A DNA stretch of 13,519 nucleotides from Dehalococcoidia bacterium (GTDB lineage Bacteria; Chloroflexota; Dehalococcoidia; GIF9; AB-539-J10). Under the pieces are notes generated by a model. That model was not told where the DNA came from. It did not search any database and was given only the letters and a program-made list of their open reading frames with translations. The position numbers were made by a program, and so were the translations under genes. Of the stretch, positions 5,451 through 13,427 are shown in pieces (within the stretch, counting starts at the first letter, position 1; each line of letters starts with the position of its first letter). Location of the stretch: assembly GCA_023128875.1 (NCBI GenBank), contig JAGMDB010000057.1, forward strand, positions 1 through 13,519, written 5' to 3'.

Positions 5451-7871
5451 TTGAAGTATGCTGAAGTTGCGGTCAACTTTCCTGGAAGCCGCTCTACGTT
5501 CTGTTATGCCATTCCGCCACAGCTAAACATTGATGTTGGGCAGGCAGTATGGGTTCCTTTTGGCTCTAGAATTACCCAGGGCGTTGTTGTTGAGCTATCT
5601 GCCCGGCCATCAGTTGAGGCAACTAAAGAAGTAGCTAAACTCATTACTGATTACCCACCGCTCTCCCCTATACAAATCAGGCTTGCCCGATGGATAAGCA
5701 AACATTATTTTTCCTCTTTGTTTGATGCTGTTGCTCTGATGCTCCCTCCCGGCTTTGAGCGTAAGTTTATTACCTATTTTCACCTGGCGAAACCTGAAGA
5801 TGATTTGCCACTGCTCGCTCCAGAGCAAACAAAGGCTCTTCACTTTATAAAAGAAAGAGGGAAGGTAATCTTAAGGGAACTGGAGAGAAAATTCGGTATG
5901 AAGCAGGCGAGACGAATCACTGAACAGCTTCTCTACTCTCACCTCATCGTGAAGAGCCAGGAGCTTCAAAAGGCTAAGGTGAAGCCGAAAATAATTCCTT
6001 ATGCCAGGTTAATAGCTAGCAGGAAGGAGATTGAGAATGAAATGGTTCGGCTGAACAAAGCTAGAGCCTATAAACAAGCAGCGCTGGTGGAATTTCTGAG
6101 AAAACAAACTCAACCTATTGCTGTTAGTGAAATAAGGAGGTGTCTTAATTGCTCTCTTGAGACTATCAAGGCGTTGGAAAAGCGTCACTTGCTTGCCATA
6201 GAGTTGGTTAAAGCCAGACGCGACCCATTATCTCATCTTAGGATCAGGCCTACCCCACCACTGGTTCCCACTGCGTCACAAGAAGCTGCCTGGAAATCAA
6301 TACAAGGTAATTGGAACCATGGCCCGTCGCCTGTTTTCCTCCTCTTTGGTGTTACCGGGAGTGGCAAAACCGAGCTTTACCTGCGAGCTTTAGCCCATGT
6401 TATTGCTATGGGTAAGCGGGGTATCTGCCTTGTACCCGAAATTGCCCTCACACCACAAATAGTAGAGAGATTTGCCAATCGTTTTCCGGGGCGTGTAGGG
6501 ATACTGCATAGTGGCCTTTCCCTAGGTGAGCAGTTCGATGAATGGCAAAGGATAGAGGAAGGGAAATACGATGTAGTTATCGGGCCAAGAAGTGCTCTAT
6601 TCGCTCCTCAACCCAACCTGGGGCTTATCATAATTGATGAAGAATATGAATGGACGTACAAACAGGAGGACAAATCTCCTCGCTACCATGCTCGGGATGT
6701 AGCTCTTAAATTGGCTGAATTCACTGGCGCTGTCGTTATCTTAGGTAGTGCCACACCTGATATCGCAAGCTTTCACAAAGCGCAACTGGATATTTATCAC
6801 CTAGTAGAGCTAAAGGAAAGAATTACTCCTCACGGTTATTCACCCCTCCCCAGAGTAAACATAGTAGACACGAAGGAGGAACTTAAAGCCGGGAATACAA
6901 GCTTATTTAGCCGCCCCTTGTTAACAGCTATGAAGGAAACTTTAATGCGCAATGAGCAGATAATCCTTTTTCTCAATCGCCGCGGCACAGCCACTTTCAT
7001 TCAGTGCCGCAATTGTGGCTTTGTCTTCCGCTGCCCGCGCTGCTCCATAGCCCTTACCTACCACTCAGTGGAGAAGAGGCTAACCTGCCATCGTTGCCAT
7101 TACGCCATTCCACTGCCTCAGACCTGCCCTCAATGTTTCAATCGCCGTTTAAAGTTTCTAGGCATTGGCACTCAGCGAGTGGCAGATGAAGTAAGGCGAC
7201 TCTTCCCAAAGGCAAGGCTACTCAGGTGGGATAAAGATGCAACTAGCAAGAGATACGCTCATGAGGAACTGCTAACTAACTTTCGCGAGCATAGAGCGGA
7301 CATACTTATTGGCACTCAGATGATAGCCAAGGGGTTAGACTTACCTCAGGTGACCTTAGCCGGGATAATAAATGCCGATACAGGCCTCAACTTACCTGAT
7401 TTTCGAGCTGGCGAACGCACCTTCCAGCTTTTATGCCAAGTAGCTGGCAGGGCCGGGCGTGGGCTCAAAGCAGGGGAAGTTATCATCCAGACATATTCGC
7501 CTGAGAACTACGCCATTCAGGCTGCTGCCAAACATGATTATAGAGGATTTTATAATCGAGAAATAAGCTACCGCCGCCAATGTAATTATCCCCCCTTTAG
7601 CCACTTCACCCGCTTGGTATATAGCCACACCAATAACGACTTATGCCGCCGCGAAGCAGAGAAAATGAGTCAAATTATCATTAATGAAAAAAGGAGCAGA
7701 GGACTGACAGACTTAAGCTTGATTGGCCCTGCGCCGGCTTTTGCCGCCAGGATAAGAGGAAAATATCGCTGGCAGCTTATCCTTCGAGGCTCTGACCCTC
7801 CACAGGTTTTAGCAGAGATGACTCTGCCCCAGGGCTGGATTGTAGATGTTGACCCTGTGGGTACAATATAG
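5451..7871 (+). CDS. priA: Primosomal replication restart helicase PriA
   Basis: PriA recognises stalled forks and starts DnaB reloading. The 806-residue protein starts at TTG (5451); AGGG at 5440-5443 is seven bases upstream and no ATG fits the conserved beginning KYAEVAVNFP. Order: N-terminal 3'-DNA-binding domain (1 to about 100), winged-helix-like linker region, helicase domain with Walker A GVTGSGKT (300-307), motif II DEEY (396-399), GSATPDI, eight zinc cysteines (519, 522, 528, 531, 546, 549, 559, 562), then GTQMIAKGLDLP, VAGRAGRG and YPPFSHF with the C-terminal domain. It is somewhat longer than E. coli PriA (732), mainly in the region before the helicase. Motif II usually reads DEEH; Tyr399 is a one-base change (CAT to TAT). 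It lies 49 bp after rplS. Confidence 0.96.
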   Translation: MKYAEVAVNFPGSRSTFCYAIPPQLNIDVGQAVWVPFGSRITQGVVVELSARPSVEATKEVAKLITDYPPLSPIQIRLARWISKHYFSSLFDAVALMLPPGFERKFITYFHLAKPEDDLPLLAPEQTKALHFIKERGKVILRELERKFGMKQARRITEQLLYSHLIVKSQELQKAKVKPKIIPYARLIASRKEIENEMVRLNKARAYKQAALVEFLRKQTQPIAVSEIRRCLNCSLETIKALEKRHLLAIELVKARRDPLSHLRIRPTPPLVPTASQEAAWKSIQGNWNHGPSPVFLLFGVTGSGKTELYLRALAHVIAMGKRGICLVPEIALTPQIVERFANRFPGRVGILHSGLSLGEQFDEWQRIEEGKYDVVIGPRSALFAPQPNLGLIIIDEEYEWTYKQEDKSPRYHARDVALKLAEFTGAVVILGSATPDIASFHKAQLDIYHLVELKERITPHGYSPLPRVNIVDTKEELKAGNTSLFSRPLLTAMKETLMRNEQIILFLNRRGTATFIQCRNCGFVFRCPRCSIALTYHSVEKRLTCHRCHYAIPLPQTCPQCFNRRLKFLGIGTQRVADEVRRLFPKARLLRWDKDATSKRYAHEELLTNFREHRADILIGTQMIAKGLDLPQVTLAGIINADTGLNLPDFRAGERTFQLLCQVAGRAGRGLKAGEVIIQTYSPENYAIQAAAKHDYRGFYNREISYRRQCNYPPFSHFTRLVYSHTNNDLCRREAEKMSQIIINEKRSRGLTDLSLIGPAPAFAARIRGKYRWQLILRGSDPPQVLAEMTLPQGWIVDVDPVGTI

Positions 7872-7915
7872 CCCTGAACATAAAAAGGAAAACTCGTGAG
7901 CTAAGGTAGTGTAAT

Positions 7916-8497
7916 ATGAAAGTATTGGGCATCATGGGTAGCCCCAGGAGGCACAGTAACACAGAGATCCTTCTTGACAGCGCATTGGCAGGCGTCAAGG
8001 AGATGGGAGTAGAGGTGGAAAAGGTGGCGGTTTCGGAACTCAAAATCCATCCGTGTATGGAAATATATGCCTGCCGTAAGGAAGGCATATGCTCAATCAA
8101 GGATGATATGCAGTGGCTTTATGGGAAACTTCTGGAAGCTGATCACATACTATTTGCCTCGCCTATGTTCTTCTATGGCCTTACCAGCCAGGCAAAGGCA
8201 ATAGTAGATAGATGTCAGGCACTCTGGGTTAGAAAGCATATACTGGGCATGGGGACGGAGAATAGTCGCATACGGAGAGGAGTGTTCATCTCGGTTGGTG
8301 CTACTCAGGGTGAAAAACTCTTTGATGGTGCAGTGCTCACGGTAAAATATTTCTTCGATGCCGTTGGTGTGAAATATGCTGGAGACCTGCTAATCAGGGG
8401 AATTGAGTACGAAGCTCAAATTAGAGATCACGCTATGGCTTTGCAAGATGCCTTCCGCCTTGGGCAGCAGCTTGTGTGCCCAGATACCACACAGTGA
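7916..8497 (+). CDS. Flavodoxin-fold NAD(P)H:FMN reductase-type flavoprotein
   Basis: A 193-residue protein of the NADPH-dependent FMN reductase/iron-sulfur flavoprotein group. MKVLGIMGSPRRHSNTEILL is the FMN-phosphate loop of the flavodoxin fold. ILFASPMFFYGLTSQAKAIV (about 78-97) is the second flavin-binding segment, followed by DRCQALW. Cysteines 47, 53 and 59 (PCMEIYACRKEGIC) precede KDDM. Classical iron-sulfur flavoproteins have four cysteines in a compact motif, so a [4Fe-4S] cluster is uncertain here. An AAGG site at 7903-7906 lies upstream of the ATG. The gene is 44 bp after priA. It probably shuttles electrons as a soluble flavoprotein, and the partner is unknown. Confidence 0.85.
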   Translation: MKVLGIMGSPRRHSNTEILLDSALAGVKEMGVEVEKVAVSELKIHPCMEIYACRKEGICSIKDDMQWLYGKLLEADHILFASPMFFYGLTSQAKAIVDRCQALWVRKHILGMGTENSRIRRGVFISVGATQGEKLFDGAVLTVKYFFDAVGVKYAGDLLIRGIEYEAQIRDHAMALQDAFRLGQQLVCPDTTQ

Positions 8498-8561
8498 TTC
8501 AGCGACTCGTATCTCCGAACTGGTGGATGTTACGGGCATACCATTTTCAGTAATCAACAAT

Positions 8562-8590
8562 TTGACTATGCTATTTTCCAAGAATAAGAT
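8562..8590 (+). promoter_or_regulatory. Predicted sigma70-type promoter for the suf/rubredoxin operon
   Basis: TTGACT (8562-8567) matches the -35 consensus at five of six bases. Exactly 17 bases later TAAGAT (8585-8590) matches the -10 consensus at four of six. It lies in the 138-bp gap before sufC, about 45 bases upstream of its start, the only sizeable gap before this run of closely spaced genes. Confidence 0.5.
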
Positions 8591-8635
8591 TGGTACTTGG
8601 TTTTATTCCCTGGTCTTTAGACGGAGGCTAAATAG

Positions 8636-9382
8636 ATGGATGACATTTTATTAAGCATTAGCCAGCTAAGTGTAGCGGTAGAGGACAAGGAAATCCTACA
8701 TGGTGTGGATATGGTAATTAGAAAAGGCGAAACTCACGCTCTATTCGGTCCTAATGGCAGCGGGAAAAGCACCCTGCTCATGGCAATAATGGGATTCCCC
8801 AGATATCAGGTAATCAAAGGCAACATCGCTTTCAAAGGCAAGGATATAACCAACTTGCCACTGGATGAAAGAGCTCGTCTGGGGATTGGCATGTCTTTCC
8901 AGCGGCCACCGGTGGTGAGAGGTGTAAAAACACTCGATATAGTTGCCGCCTGCCTTAAAGGGCAAGGAAACCAGGAGAGCATTGACAAACTAGCTGAGGA
9001 AGCTAACATGGCAGATTTTCTGGGTAGGGAGATAAACTACGGATTTTCTGGTGGAGAGATAAAGCGCTCTGAGTTGATGCAACTTCTGGCGCAAAAACCC
9101 GAACTCAGTTTATTGGACGAGCCTGAATCTGGGGTTGACCTGATAAATATAGCCCTCATAGGCGAATTGATAAATGAGTTGCTGGAAAAGAACCACCTGA
9201 TACGCGACCGCAAACACGCTGGACTCATCATCACCCATACGGGTCATATTCTGGATTATGTTAACGCACGCACTGGTTATGTCATGATTGAAGGCAGGAT
9301 AATCGGTGAAGGCGACCCTCACGAAATTCTGGCGACTATCAAGGAGAAGGGCTACAAAAAGTGCATCGAATGCGCGAAATAA
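8636..9382 (+). CDS. sufC: SufC-type Fe-S cluster assembly ATPase
   Basis: An ABC-type soluble ATPase that drives the SufB scaffold. The 248 residues include Walker A GPNGSGKST (38-46), Q-loop SFQRPP (87-92), signature FSGGEIKR (137-144), Walker B LSLLDEPESGVD (157-168) and the H-loop His201 in ITHTGH. FSGGE and DEPESGVD are the SufC flavour rather than a transporter. ACGGAGG lies just upstream of the ATG. The gene is paired only with sufB; no sufS, sufD, sufE or sufU is seen, as in the minimal two-gene SufBC (SMS) systems known from archaea and some anaerobes. The C-terminus ends KKCIECAK, a CxxC pair (Cys243, Cys246) that could hold a metal or sulfur; I do not know whether it is conserved. 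Confidence 0.92.
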   Translation: MDDILLSISQLSVAVEDKEILHGVDMVIRKGETHALFGPNGSGKSTLLMAIMGFPRYQVIKGNIAFKGKDITNLPLDERARLGIGMSFQRPPVVRGVKTLDIVAACLKGQGNQESIDKLAEEANMADFLGREINYGFSGGEIKRSELMQLLAQKPELSLLDEPESGVDLINIALIGELINELLEKNHLIRDRKHAGLIITHTGHILDYVNARTGYVMIEGRIIGEGDPHEILATIKEKGYKKCIECAK

Positions 9383-10605
9383 AATCCCCCAAGACATATA
9401 AAGATAAAGCTAAGGCAGCATCAGCCAAAGCAGCAGCGCTTGGCGAAGATGTAGATGTAAGCGCTTATGTTAGCTCAGCCGAAGAACAGCCATACCAGGA
9501 TGACCCATCGAAGCTTCCCACCAAAACCAAAGAGGATATGCTCAAGGTGGGAATCATTCTGGATAACACGAACCAAAGGTCAGGAACCTATATTCAGATG
9601 GACAACACACCGGTTCATAGTTCAAGCGGTCAAGAGGGCATAGAAGTGATGGCAATCAGCCAGGCCCTAGAGAAGCACGATTGGTTAGCAGACTACTGGT
9701 GGCGGGCGGTAGCTGTGGATACCGATAAATATACCGCCAACGTGGAGCTGAGTCAGCATAGCGGTTACTTTATCAGAGCCCTGCCCGGCTATAGAACCAT
9801 TTACCCGGTTCAGTCTTGTCTCTATCTGACGAAAGCGCGACTAGCTCAGAACGTGCACAATATCATCATTGCTGAAGAGGATTCGGAGTTACATATCATT
9901 ACAGGCTGCGCTGCCGCTTCCAGTGAGGAAGCTGGGCTGCATCTTGGTGTATCCGAGTTTTATCTAAAGAGAGGAGCCAAGGTTACTTTTACCATGATAC
10001 ATAGCTGGAATCCAGAGGTAGCAGTGCGCCCCCGTACCGGGATAATTGTTGAAGAAGATGCTGTATTTCTTAGCAACTATGTAATTATGAAGCCAGTTCA
10101 CTCGCTGCAAACGAACCCTGTAGCAAGATGCATTGGGGACAATGCGGTGGTTAGATTTAGCAGCATCCTGGTTGCACCACCTGAATCAAACATGGATCTG
10201 GGCTCTCGAGTGTTTCTCAACGCCAAGGGTGCAAAAACGGAAATTATAACAAGAGCTATAACCACTGGGGGCAACATTATCGCCCGGGGGTATATAGAAG
10301 GTGACGCTCCCAATGTAAAGGGCCACCTTGAATGTCGGGGGCTGATTTTGAAGGAAGGGGGAGTGATTCATGCCATACCTGAACTTAAAGGTAATCTAGC
10401 TGGCGTTGACTTATCCCATGAGGCAGCGGTGGGCAAGATAGCTGAGGAAGAAATAGAATATCTAATGGCGCGAGGGTTAACTCGAACTGAGGCTACAGCC
10501 ACCATTGTCAGGGGCTTTCTCAGGGTAGATATTGAGGGACTACCACCAATGCTCAATACTGAATTGCAACGAGCTGTTGAGGCCAGCGAAAAGGACATTA
10601 TGTAG
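9361..10605 (+). CDS. sufB: SufB-type Fe-S cluster scaffold protein
   Basis: A 414-residue SufB/SufD family protein, shorter than E. coli SufB (495) and like the SufB of two-gene systems. The central beta-helix is recognisable from HNIIIAEEDSELHIITGCAA, then FYLKRGAKVTFTMIHSW and RITTGG-like RAITTGGNIIARGYI. HLECRGLIL contains Cys325, and LSHEAAVGKI contains His353 and Glu354. These correspond to the Cys and Glu needed for cluster assembly on E. coli SufB (Cys405, Glu434). The C-terminus carries EYLMARGLTRTEATATIVRG, typical of the family. The start is GTG at 9361, or ATG at 9370; both overlap the end of sufC, and GAAGG at 9346-9350 favours the GTG. Overlap implies coupled translation with sufC. 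Confidence 0.92.
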   Translation: MHRMREIKSPKTYKDKAKAASAKAAALGEDVDVSAYVSSAEEQPYQDDPSKLPTKTKEDMLKVGIILDNTNQRSGTYIQMDNTPVHSSSGQEGIEVMAISQALEKHDWLADYWWRAVAVDTDKYTANVELSQHSGYFIRALPGYRTIYPVQSCLYLTKARLAQNVHNIIIAEEDSELHIITGCAAASSEEAGLHLGVSEFYLKRGAKVTFTMIHSWNPEVAVRPRTGIIVEEDAVFLSNYVIMKPVHSLQTNPVARCIGDNAVVRFSSILVAPPESNMDLGSRVFLNAKGAKTEIITRAITTGGNIIARGYIEGDAPNVKGHLECRGLILKEGGVIHAIPELKGNLAGVDLSHEAAVGKIAEEEIEYLMARGLTRTEATATIVRGFLRVDIEGLPPMLNTELQRAVEASEKDIM

Positions 10606-10629
10606 ATAAAACTATCCAGGAGGTGAGAA

Positions 10630-11322
10630 ATGAACCTTAAGGCTCTATATAAGTTAAGTTATGGCCTGTATGTAGTAAGCTCAAAAAGGGGGAATAGGCT
10701 CAATGGGCAAATCGCCAACACCGTGTTTCAAATAACCTCTGAGCCGCCTGCCATTGCTGTTAGCATCAACAAAAACAATCTAACACATGAGTTTATCGGG
10801 GAAAGCAAGGTGTTAGCGGTATCAATTCTCTCCCGCGATACGCCGCTCTTTTTCATTGGCCATTTTGGCTTCAAGTCAGGCAGAGATATAAATAAATTTG
10901 AGGGCATTAATTATGAAATAAATGAAACTCAAGCACCCGTGCTTACTGATAACACCCTCGCTTATCTGGAAGCCAGGGTGACACAACAACTGGACGTAGG
11001 AACACATACCATTTTTATAGGAGAACTCGTGGGAGCGGATGTTGTGAAAGAAGGTGAACCTATGACTTATGCTTATTATCACCAGGTCAAAAGAGGCACC
11101 ACCCCCAAGAGAGCTCCCACATATATTAAAGAGATAAAGGAGATAACAGCAAAAGTGACAAAATACAAGTGTACCGTCTGCGGCTACATATATGATCCTG
11201 AAAAAGGCGACCCCGATGGCGGCATAAAACCTGGGACTCCTTTTGAGCAGATACCTGATGACTGGGTATGCCCTGTGTGTGGGGTTGCCAAGAGTGAGTT
11301 TGAAAGGATAGAGGAGGGGTGA
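10630..11322 (+). CDS. hrb: High-molecular-weight rubredoxin (flavin reductase-rubredoxin fusion)
   Basis: A 230-residue electron carrier. Residues 1 to about 160 are a flavin-reductase-like split-barrel FMN domain ([56 protein letters not shown]). After a short linker comes rubredoxin with [20 protein letters not shown] and DDWVCPVCG; the iron ligands are Cys181, Cys184, Cys214 and Cys217. The same architecture is found in Moorella Hrb, which passes NAD(P)H electrons to the flavodiiron protein FprA for NO and O2 reduction. A strong AGGAGG site lies before the ATG, 24 bp after sufB. A flavodiiron gene is two genes downstream, which fits that role, but it is broken here. Confidence 0.93.
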   Translation: MNLKALYKLSYGLYVVSSKRGNRLNGQIANTVFQITSEPPAIAVSINKNNLTHEFIGESKVLAVSILSRDTPLFFIGHFGFKSGRDINKFEGINYEINETQAPVLTDNTLAYLEARVTQQLDVGTHTIFIGELVGADVVKEGEPMTYAYYHQVKRGTTPKRAPTYIKEIKEITAKVTKYKCTVCGYIYDPEKGDPDGGIKPGTPFEQIPDDWVCPVCGVAKSEFERIEEG

Positions 11323-11326
11323 TGGC

Positions 11327-11722
11327 ATGACAATGATAGAGAACCTGAGCAAAGAACAGTTAGAAGGAATATTGGAAGCAATACCTGTAGAGATTTCTTT
11401 CGTTGATGAAAATGATTTAGTTAAATTCTGGAATAAACACGAAACGAGGATTTTTAAGCGCCCTGCTTCTGTAATCGGGAAATCAGTTCGAAGCTGTCAC
11501 CCCAAACGCAGTGTGAATAAGGTAGAGCAAATATTATCCGATTTTAAGAATGGCGAAAGAAGCTCAACGGAATTTTGGATAAATCTCGGGGATAGGAAGG
11601 TGTATATCAGGTATTTTGCAGTGCGGGATAAAGCAGGTAAATATCTTGGCACATTGGAAGCCACTCAGGATATCACGGAAATAAAAGGAATACAGGGAGA
11701 AAAGAGACTGTTAGAATATTAA
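11327..11722 (+). CDS. Small PAS-domain protein (DUF438-type PAS)
   Basis: A 131-residue stand-alone PAS domain. After a short helix (EQLEGILEAIPVEISFVDEN) the sequence reads RSCHPKRSVNKVEQILSDF (55-73), FWINLGDRKVYIRYFAVRD and YLGTLEATQDITEI. This matches, from memory, the PAS domain at the end of DUF438 proteins, where NCHPPKS is characteristic. Cys57 and His58 stand in that block. There is no output domain, DNA-binding domain or membrane segment, so it may act by protein contact or bind a small ligand. Four bases separate it from hrb and eleven from the flavodiiron gene, so it belongs to the operon. A role in sensing redox state, NO or O2 is inference from these neighbours. GAGGAGGGG at the end of hrb is its ribosome site. 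Confidence 0.82.
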   Translation: MTMIENLSKEQLEGILEAIPVEISFVDENDLVKFWNKHETRIFKRPASVIGKSVRSCHPKRSVNKVEQILSDFKNGERSSTEFWINLGDRKVYIRYFAVRDKAGKYLGTLEATQDITEIKGIQGEKRLLEY

Positions 11723-11733
11723 ATGGAGGTAGG

Positions 11734-12688
11734 ATGAAAGCAAGAGAGATAAAACCTGGAGCATATTGGGTGGGAGCAGTTGATTGGGGCAGACGGCTGT
11801 TTGACGCTCTAATACCGCTGCCCGACGGTACTAGCTATAATTCATATCTGATTAAGGGTAGTGATAAGGTAGCGCTCATTGACACGGTAGACCCCCCTAT
11901 GGAGGGTGTGTTGCTAAATCGCCTGAGGCAACTTGGAATTGAGAGTATAGACTATGTTATCGCCAGTCATGCCGAGCAGGACCATTCGGGTTCTCTACCC
12001 CGAATATTGGAGATTTACCCTAATGCAAAGCTTGTGACCACGCCTAAATGTAAAGGGATGCTTATAGACCTCCTCATGATTCCAGAGGACAAATTTATTA
12101 CGGTCAGCGATTCAGAAACATCTGGAGAAGATAAAGGATTATGAAATCGATATTATAGCTCCCAGCCACGACCCTATATATGACAAGCCAGGTCTCATTC
12201 TGAAGGCATACCGGAGTTGGGTATTCGACCCGCCAAGAAACATAGTGGTCTTGCCTTACATCTCCATGCATGGCAGCACCCAAAAGATGGTGGATTATCT
12301 CGTCGGAGCTTTGGCTGATAGAAGCGTAACGGTTAAGCAGTTTAACTTGTCTGTAGTAGATATAGGGAAACTGGCAATGGCACTGGTGGATGCAGCTACT
12401 ATGGTCATCGGCACGCCTACTGTTCTTGTTGGTCCACATCCTAATGTTGCTTACGCTGCATTTCTAGTCAATGCCCTAAGACCCAAACTCCAGTTTGTTT
12501 CTATTATCGGCTCCTATGGCTGGGGCAGCAAGGCTGTGGAACAGCTCAGGGGAATGATTCCTAACCTTAAGGTGGAGGTGCTAGACTCTGTAATCAGCAA
12601 AGGATTCCCCAAAGAAGCGGATTTCAAGGCTCTGGATAACCTAGCTGAGGCTATTGCCCAAAAACACAAAGCCTATAACTTCGTTTAA
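11734..12688 (+). pseudogene. fprA: Flavodiiron protein (FprA/ROO type), disrupted by internal out-of-frame deletion
   Basis: Flavodiiron proteins reduce O2 or NO at a di-iron site with electrons from rubredoxin. The first frame (11734-12144) has the lactamase-fold start KPGAYWVGAVDW, YNSYLI and SHAEQDHSG with ligands His79, Glu81, Asp83 and His84, and runs well to DKFITVSDSE. The second frame, one base out, reads AIQKHLEKIKDYEID, APSHDPIYDKP with the last ligand His (codon 12167-12169), then the flavodoxin domain VVLPYISMHGSTQKMV, GTPTVLVGPHPNV and GSYGWGSKAV. About 80 residues are missing compared with the roughly 400 of the family. The lost segment includes the HWPE-type His and the following Asp ligand. 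The break lies at about 12107-12124. GGAGGT precedes the start. Everything else is well preserved, so the event is recent or is an assembly error. Confidence 0.88.
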
Positions 12689-12715
12689 CAGCATTAAAAA
12701 GGAGGAGGTGAAAAA

Positions 12716-12854
12716 ATGAAGTTTGGAGACGTTCTAAAAAGCAAAGAAGCTTTATGATTCTGTTTATCGCCTTTTCTTGGTAATAAGAGGCATAAAATCA
12801 GCGGCTCAAAAACTTGGATTCTATAAAGGAGGTGTTTCATGGGTAAGTTTGTAG
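12716..12854 (+). pseudogene. Possible small gene, frameshifted or remnant
   Basis: An exceptionally good ribosome site, AAGGAGGAGGTG, lies before the ATG at 12716, but the frame gives only 13 codons (MKFGDVLKSKEAL) before TGA at 12755. In the +1 frame the text continues LYDSVYRLFLVIRGIKSAAQ, then KLGFYKGGVSW, up to TAG at 12852, overlapping the start of the Rieske gene. Joined, they would make a protein of about 45 residues. I do not recognise it. It may be a real small protein with a one-base error, a leader peptide, or the leftovers of a deleted gene. Confidence 0.35.
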
Positions 12855-13189
12855 AGGTTTCTAAAATAGGCGAACTGAAAGAAGGGGCAATAAAGGCAGT
12901 CAATCCTGCGGGGCGTGAAATCCTTCTAGCTAGGGTGGAAGATAAGTACTATGCAGCTGATAATCGCTGTCCTCATATGGGAGGGAAATTAGCGCAGGGT
13001 AAATTGGAAGGAACTGTGGTCACTTGTCCCTTGCATAGTTCTCAGTTTGACCTCAGCAATGGTCAGGTAGTCCGCTGGTTAAAGGGGGCAGGATTGACTT
13101 CGAAGTTGGGTGGGGTACTCAAGAGGCCAAAGCCACTTACTACATATAACGTGAAGGTTAAAGAAGATAAAATCCTGATAGAAATCTAG
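12839..13189 (+). CDS. Rieske [2Fe-2S] ferredoxin
   Basis: A 116-residue soluble Rieske protein. The cluster motif is complete: Cys44-Pro-His46 in NRCPHMGGKL and Cys63-x2-His66 in CPLHSSQFDL, with 16 residues between His46 and Cys63. The N-terminal VEVSKIGELKEGAIKAV and the closing YNVKVKEDKILIEI are the flanking beta-strands of stand-alone Rieske ferredoxins (NirD/BphF-like group). There is no signal peptide or transmembrane helix, so it is cytoplasmic. AAAGGAGGTG lies before the ATG. It is the last gene of the run that starts at sufC and is a consumer of Fe-S clusters. The redox partner is unknown. About 20 residues after the motif (WLKGAGLTSKLGGVLKRP) form a basic loop longer than in many relatives. 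Confidence 0.93.
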   Translation: MGKFVEVSKIGELKEGAIKAVNPAGREILLARVEDKYYAADNRCPHMGGKLAQGKLEGTVVTCPLHSSQFDLSNGQVVRWLKGAGLTSKLGGVLKRPKPLTTYNVKVKEDKILIEI

Positions 13190-13370
13190 TCTTCAGCCTG
13201 GTGAAGAGGAGATAGAGCCCACAATAGAAAACGCTGGCAGGATTTAATTAGTTGTTGAGATAGCTGAGGAACAAATGTGATTGGCTTTATGCCATACTTC
13301 TTCTTATAGGAGTAATCTGACTTTCTAATAATTTCCTACCTTGGTAGTGATGTCTATAACACTCAAAAAT

Positions 13371-13400
13371 TTGACAGAATAGTAAGAAAAATCATACAAT
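13371..13400 (+). promoter_or_regulatory. Strong sigma70-type promoter before the AbrB-like gene
   Basis: A perfect -35 TTGACA (13371-13376), 18 bases of AT-rich spacer, then TACAAT (13395-13400), five of six to the -10 consensus. Transcription should begin near 13407, giving a short leader with AGGAGG at 13417-13422. Upstream, CTACC-TT-GGTAG (13336-13347) is a small inverted repeat that might be an operator. The rest of the 238-bp gap after the Rieske gene contains only a weak hairpin (CTTCA/TGAAG near 13192-13207) without a T-run. Confidence 0.7.
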
Positions 13401-13427
13401 ACTGACATAATTTTTCAGGAGGCAAAT

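Noticed and set aside
8054..8100. Classical four-cysteine iron-sulfur flavoprotein motif
   Set aside because: Only Cys47, Cys53 and Cys59 are present, so I did not claim a [4Fe-4S] cluster; three-cysteine variants are ordinary in this family as far as I recall.
8403..8654. 83-codon plus-strand frame between the flavoprotein and sufC
   Set aside because: It overlaps the flavoprotein end in another frame, covers the predicted promoter and the sufC ribosome site, and has no family resemblance.
10876..11352. 158-codon minus-strand frame opposite hrb
   Set aside because: It is antisense to a clear flavin reductase-rubredoxin gene and has no coherent domain of its own.
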